The position numbers were made by a program, and so were the translations under genes. The notes beneath the pieces were generated by a model. The model was not told where the DNA came from, ran no database searches, and saw nothing but the letters and a program-made list of their open reading frames with translations. DNA of 64,000 nt, from assembly GCA_037893245.1 (NCBI GenBank), contig JBAIAA010000011.1, positions 306,397 to 370,396 on the forward strand, read 5' to 3'. This DNA comes from Crossaster papposus. Lineage: Eukaryota > Echinodermata > Asteroidea > Velatida > Solasteridae. Positions 59,010 through 64,000 of this stretch are shown here, in pieces (the stretch's first letter is position 1; every line of letters begins with the position of its first letter).

Positions 59010-59592
59010 TTAGGGTTAGGGTTAGGGTTAGGGGTTAGGGTTAGGGGTTAGGGTTAGGGTTAGGGTTAGGGTTAGGGTTAGGGTTAGGGTTAGGGTTAGG
59101 GTTAGGGTTAGGGTTAGGGTTAGGGTTAGGGGTTAGGGTTAGGGTTAGGGTTAGGGTTAGGGTTAGGGTTAGGGTTAGGGTTAGGGTTAGGGTTAGGGTT
59201 AGGGTTAGGGTTAGGGTTAGGGTTAGGGTTAGGGTTAGGGTTAGGGTTAGGGTTAGGGTTAGGGGTTAGGGTTAGGGGTTAGGGTTAGGGTTAGGGTTAG
59301 GGTTAGGGTTAGGGTTAGGGTTAGGGTTAGGGTTAGGGTTAGGGTTAGGGTTAGGGTTAGGGTTAGGGTTAGGGTTAGGGTTAGGGTTAGGGTTAGGGTT
59401 AGGGTTAGGGTTAGGGTTAGGGTTAGGGTTAGGGTTAGGGTTAGGGTTAGGGTTAGGGTTAGGGTTAGGGTTAGGGTTAGGGTTAGGGTTAGGGTTAGGG
59501 GTTAGGGTTAGGGTTAGGGTTAGGGTTAGGGTTAGGGTTAGGGTTAGGGTTAGGGTTAGGGTTAGGGTTAGGGTTAGGGTTAGGGTTAGGGA
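59010..59592. repeat. Interstitial telomere tract (TTAGGG)n
   Basis: About 97 TTAGGG units in the same orientation as the terminal telomere, with a few TTAGGGG variants. It ends at GATAGGCTACTTG. Confidence 0.95.
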
Positions 59593-60905
59593 TAGGCTAC
59601 TTGTCGGTAGTCTATTTCGTGCGACCCCCCTCGATTTTTTTTTAATTAATAGAGGTCAAAGGTCACAACCCACTTGACCCATACGTGACCTCCTGGTTCT
59701 TAACTAGTACAGACGGGGGGGTGGGGGGGTCAGAGGTCAGTGCACAAAGCATAGGAAGTAAACTTTGAGAGGTCACGACCTTTGAACCCGTACTAGTTAA
59801 GAACCCAGAGGTCACCAAAAACTGCGCCCGGGGGGGTCGAACCTTGACCCCGACCCATGACCCCCGGGGTCAAACTAGGCGGAAGGGGCGTAACTTTGCG
59901 TATGCAAATATGCCCAGTCTTCGGACACAACAACAGAGATAACATAAGATTCGTAGTCTTGTTTATCGTTAGTGTATAATACAAGTGCCATAAAAGGTCA
60001 TAACGTTTGACCCGTGGGTAGTAACGGACTCCAAGTTTAATAGAAGAGACCTCGTGTCGAGGCGAACATCCACTCCGACCCACGACCCCAGGGGCCATCT
60101 GAAATAACAGAAATAACATAAGAAATTCCCAAATACAGAAATAACATAAGAAATTCCAAATTTCTGAAATCGTTTGAAACATATGCAGAACATATAACCA
60201 TTTGCAAAATTTTGGTATGAAAACTCTACGCAAATGTATAAGAATATACAAATAAAATAAAATATTACAAGGACACCAGTCAGGCTCTTGATTCTAATAC
60301 AGTTGAGAGAGTATACACTCACAATTTTTCATGCCAAATTTGGACCACGTGGCATTTTCAGTTTCAAAGTTACATGACTTTGTAAATCCCAATACCAACT
60401 GAGGGCGCCCTTTATTAACTTTGAATGTTAATAACTCCACCCCCCATTGTCCGATTGACCTCTAATTCAGGGATTGACCTCCTCTGACCCACGCACTCCA
60501 CCTGAATTTTTTTGGACCCTCAGCTTTGAACTTACATTTTTTTGAGACTTTGATAATATGATGGTGTGTAACCCTAGGTCCTACATCCCGTCCGTTTTGT
60601 GTTTCTAAGCCAAAACTCCACCCGCGAACAGTCGGTAGTCACGGACCCAAAGTTTACCATAAGTAACCTCGTGTCGAGGCGAACATCCACCCCGACCCAC
60701 AATCCCATAGACCATCTGACCTTGGAGTTATAAGAAACTTAAGATTTGAAAATAAAGAAAAACATAAGTAATTTCTGAAATCGTTCGAAACATGTGCAGA
60801 ACATAAAATCATTTTCGTAATTTTGGTAAGGAAAACACTTGTAATTTTTTCGTCCCATAAACATTAGGCTATTCTCTGTGCACAAACCTATGGAGACTGT
60901 TTGGG
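59593..60905. other. Subtelomeric segment with a diverged internal duplication
   Basis: No gene recognised. 60011-60225 and 60629-60838 are diverged copies 617 bases apart (CCTCGTGTCGAGGCGAACAT, then TGCAGAACATA). An inverted repeat pairs 59685-59710 with 59790-59815 (GGTTCTTAACTAGTAC), with two mismatches in 26 bases. Open minus frames at 59793-60322 overlap these repeats and are not convincing. Confidence 0.6.
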
Positions 60906-60928
60906 TTAGGTTGATTGGTTAGGTTTAT

Positions 60929-60929
<1 letters not shown>

Positions 60930-61001
<72 letters not shown>

Positions 61002-61028
61002 AGGTACACGGTACACGGTACACGGTAC

Positions 61029-61059
<31 letters not shown>

Positions 61060-61076
61060 TACACGGTACACGGTAC

Positions 61077-61126
<50 letters not shown>

Positions 61127-61128
61127 TT
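60930..61128. repeat. 7-bp satellite CACGGTA
   Basis: About 27 copies of CACGGTA with interspersed CTACACGGTA variants, between two stretches of degenerate telomere-like sequence (GGTTAGGTTTATTGG). Confidence 0.93.
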
Positions 61129-61226
61129 ATGGGTTAGGTTAATTGGTTAGGTTTATGGGTTAGGTTTAGGGTTAAGGTTAGGGTTTAGAGGTTAGGGTTA
61201 GGGTTAGTGTTTGATGTATGGGTTAG
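61129..61226. repeat. Degenerate telomere-like repeats
   Basis: TTAGGTTTATGGG, TTAGGGTTTAGAGG and similar variants grade into pure TTAGGG. This is the usual proximal edge of a telomere. Confidence 0.8.
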
Positions 61227-63617
61227 GTTCGGGGTTAGGGTTAGGGTTAGGGTTGGGGTTAGGGTTAGGGTTAGGGTTAGGGTTAGGGTTAGGGTTAGGG
61301 TTAGGGTTAGGGTTAGGGTTAGGGTTAGGGTTAGGGTTAGGGTTAGGGTTAGGGTTAGGGTTAGGGTTAGGGTTAGGGTTAGGGTTAGGGTTAGGGTTAG
61401 GGTTAGGGTTAGGGTTAGGGTTAGGGTTAGGGTTAGGGTTAGGGTTAGGGTTAGGGTTAGGGTTAGGGTTAGGGTTAGGGTTAGGGTTAGGGTTAGGGTT
61501 AGGGTTAGGGTTAGGGTTAGGGTTAGGGTTAGGGTTAGGGTTAGGGTTAGGGTTAGGGTTAGGGTTAGGGTTAGGGTTAGGGTTAGGGTTAGGGTTAGGG
61601 TTAGGGTTAGGGTTAGGGTTAGGGTTAGGGTTAGGGTTAGGGTTAGGGTTAGGGTTAGGGTTAGGGTTAGGGTTAGGGTTAGGGTTAGGGTTAGGGTTAG
61701 GGTTAGGGTTAGGGTTAGGGTTAGGGTTAGGGTTAGGGTTAGGGTTAGGGTTAGGGTTAGGGTTAGGGTTAGGGTTAGGGTTAGGGTTAGGGTTAGGGTT
61801 AGGGTTAGGGTTAGGGTTAGGGTTAGGGTTAGGGTTAGGGTTAGGGTTAGGGTTAGGGTTAGGGTTAGGGTTAGGGTTAGGGTTAGGGTTAGGGTTAGGG
61901 TTAGGGTTAGGGTTAGGGTTAGGGTTAGGGTTAGGGTTAGGGTTAGGGTTAGGGTTAGGGTTAGGGTTAGGGTTAGGGTTAGGGTTAGGGTTAGGGTTAG
62001 GGTTAGGGTTAGGGTTAGGGTTAGGGTTAGGGTTAGGGTTAGGGTTAGGGTTAGGGTTAGGGGTTAGGGTTAGGGTTAGGGTTAGGGTTAGGGTTAGGGT
62101 TAGGGTTAGGGTTAGGGTTAGGGTTAGGGTTAGGGTTAGGGTTAGGGTTAGGGTTAGGGTTAGGGTTAGGGTTAGGGTTAGGGTTAGGGTTAGGGTTAGG
62201 GTTAGGGTTAGGGTTAGGGTTAGGGTTAGGGTTAGGGTTAGGGTTAGGGTTAGGGTTAGGGTTAGGGTTAGGGTTAGGGTTAGGGTTAGGGTTAGGGTTA
62301 GGGTTAGGGTTAGGGTTAGGGTTAGGGTTAGGGTTAGGGTTAGGGTTAGGGTTAGGGTTAGGGTTAGGGTTAGGGTTAGGGTTAGGGTTAGGGTTAGGGT
62401 TAGGGTTAGGGTTAGGGTTAGGGTTAGGGTTAGGGTTAGGGTTAGGGTTAGGGTTAGGGTTAGGGTTAGGGTTAGGGTTAGGGTTAGGGTTAGGGTTAGG
62501 GTTAGGGTTAGGGTTAGGGTTAGGGTTAGGGTTAGGGTTAGGGTTAGGGTTAGGGTTAGGGTTAGGGTTAGGGTTAGGGTTAGGGTTAGGGTTAGGGTTA
62601 GGGTTAGGGTTAGGGTTAGGGTTAGGGTTAGGGTTAGGGTTAGGGTTAGGGTTAGGGTTAGGGTTAGGGTTAGGGTTAGGGTTAGGGTTAGGGTTAGGGT
62701 TAGGGTTAGGGTTAGGGTTAGGGTTAGGGTTAGGGTTAGGGTTAGGGTTAGGGTTAGGGTTAGGGTTAGGGTTAGGGTTAGGGTTAGGGTTAGGGTTAGG
62801 GTTAGGGTTAGGGTTAGGGTTAGGGTTAGGGTTAGGGTTAGGGTTAGGGTTAGGGTTAGGGTTAGGGTTAGGGTTAGGGTTAGGGTTAGGGTTAGGGTTA
62901 GGGTTAGGGTTAGGGTTAGGGTTAGGGTTAGGGTTAGGGTTAGGGTTAGGGTTAGGGTTAGGGTTAGGGTTAGGGTTAGGGTTAGGGTTAGGGTTAGGGT
63001 TAGGGTTAGGGTTAGGGTTAGGGTTAGGGTTAGGGTTAGGGTTAGGGTTAGGGTTAGGGTTAGGGTTAGGGTTAGGGTTAGGGTTAGGGTTAGGGTTAGG
63101 GTTAGGGTTAGGGTTAGGGTTAGGGTTAGGGTTAGGGTTAGGGTTAGGGTTAGGGTTAGGGTTAGGGTTAGGGTTAGGGTTAGGGTTAGGGTTAGGGTTA
63201 GGGTTAGGGTTAGGGTTAGGGTTAGGGTTAGGGTTAGGGTTAGGGTTAGGGTTAGGGTTAGGGTTAGGGTTAGGGTTAGGGTTAGGGTTAGGGTTAGGGT
63301 TAGGGTTAGGGTTAGGGTTAGGGTTAGGGTTAGGGTTAGGGTTAGGGTTAGGGTTAGGGTTAGGGTTAGGGTTAGGGTTAGGGTTAGGGTTAGGGTTAGG
63401 GTTAGGGTTAGGGTTAGGGTTAGGGTTAGGGTTAGGGTTAGGGTTAGGGTTAGGGTTAGGGTTAGGGTTAGGGTTAGGGTTAGGGTTAGGGTTAGGGTTA
63501 GGGTTAGGGTTAGGGTTAGGGTTAGGGTTAGGGTTAGGGTTAGGGTTAGGGTTAGGGTTAGGGTTAGGGTTAGGGTTAGGGTTAGGGTTAGGGTTAGGGT
63601 TAGGGTTAGGGTTAGGG

Positions 63618-63658
<41 letters not shown>

Positions 63659-64000
63659 GGTTAGGGTTAGGGTTAGGGTTAGGGTTAGGGTTAGGGTTAG
63701 GGTTAGGGTTAGGGTTAGGGTTAGGGTTAGGGTTAGGGTTAGGGTTAGGGTTAGGGTTAGGGTTAGGGTTAGGGTTAGGGTTAGGGTTAGGGTTAGGGTT
63801 AGGGTTAGGGTTAGGGTTGGTGGGTTAGGGGTTAGGGTTAGGGTTAGGGTTAGGGTTAGGGTTGGGTAGGGTGTTAGGGGTTAGGGGTTAGGTGGGTTAG
63901 GGTTAGGGTTAGGGGTTAGGGTTAGGGTTAGGGTTGGGTGTAGGGTTTGGGTTAGGGTTAGGGTTAGGGTTAGGGTTAGGGTTAGGGTTAGGGTTAGGGT
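61227..64000. repeat. Terminal telomere (TTAGGG)n
   Basis: About 2.77 kb of nearly perfect TTAGGG running to the window edge, with the G-rich strand oriented towards the right end. A single TTTAGGG lies near 63637 and a cluster of irregular units at 63815-63955 (GTTGGTGGG, GGGTAGGGTGTTAGGGG). The long Leu-Gly and Val-Arg frames are repeat artefacts. Confidence 0.97.

Noticed and set aside
61207-63640. Open frames of Leu-Gly and Val-Arg repeats
   Set aside because: They are translations of telomere DNA. The 6-bp unit has no stop in two frames.

Overview
This window looks like the end of an animal chromosome. The last ~2.8 kb (61227-64000) is almost pure TTAGGG with the G-rich strand running 5'->3' to the right edge, so the right side is a telomere and the rest is subtelomere. 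Spliced exons with GT/AG borders, a CR1-type LINE, a DIRS-type retrotransposon, MITEs, GTACAT-rich microsatellites and relics of USP44/49-like and LRRC40-like genes all fit an invertebrate metazoan. A marine group such as lancelets is possible, but the species cannot be fixed from this sequence alone.

Left part (1-8.9 kb). A broken zf-UBP gene (USP44/USP49-like) has exons at 260-370 and 7191-7361. The intron between them holds a 6.43-kb DNA transposon (501-6930) with perfect 37-bp terminal inverted repeats. It carries one four-exon minus-strand gene (3036-6126, 747 codons before the stop) of the DUF7869 type, with three aspartates in conserved settings that could be a DDD/E catalytic centre. 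Smaller inverted-repeat elements are nested in it or lie just after it.

Middle (9-39 kb). An ~6.9-kb two-component satellite (17-bp and 20-bp units in 320-350-bp higher-order units) is followed by intergenic DNA, a dead 5'-truncated CR1-like LINE (19.08-21.42 kb), a 23-bp satellite, and eleven tandem copies of an 846-868-bp unit (24.6-34.1 kb). Then comes a decayed DIRS-like element (34.22-36.75 kb) and a relic region.

Right part (39-64 kb). A 27-bp satellite of ~7.7 kb sits inside a family of degenerate AT-rich repeats. It is followed by a 16-bp satellite with three sequence blocks, a truncated and frameshifted LRRC40-like fragment, a 115-bp tandem array, an ~5-kb 40-bp T-rich satellite with a 1,921-bp higher-order repeat, a 10-bp AT repeat, an interstitial telomere tract, 1.3 kb of subtelomeric DNA, a 7-bp repeat and the terminal telomere.

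A ~50-bp hairpin module (17-bp arms, GC-rich loop) recurs at least 19 times between 24.7 and 53.25 kb, in both loop orientations, inside otherwise unrelated repeats. Apart from the transposon gene I see no intact protein-coding gene; the very long open frames in the satellites are artefacts of repeat units lacking stops.
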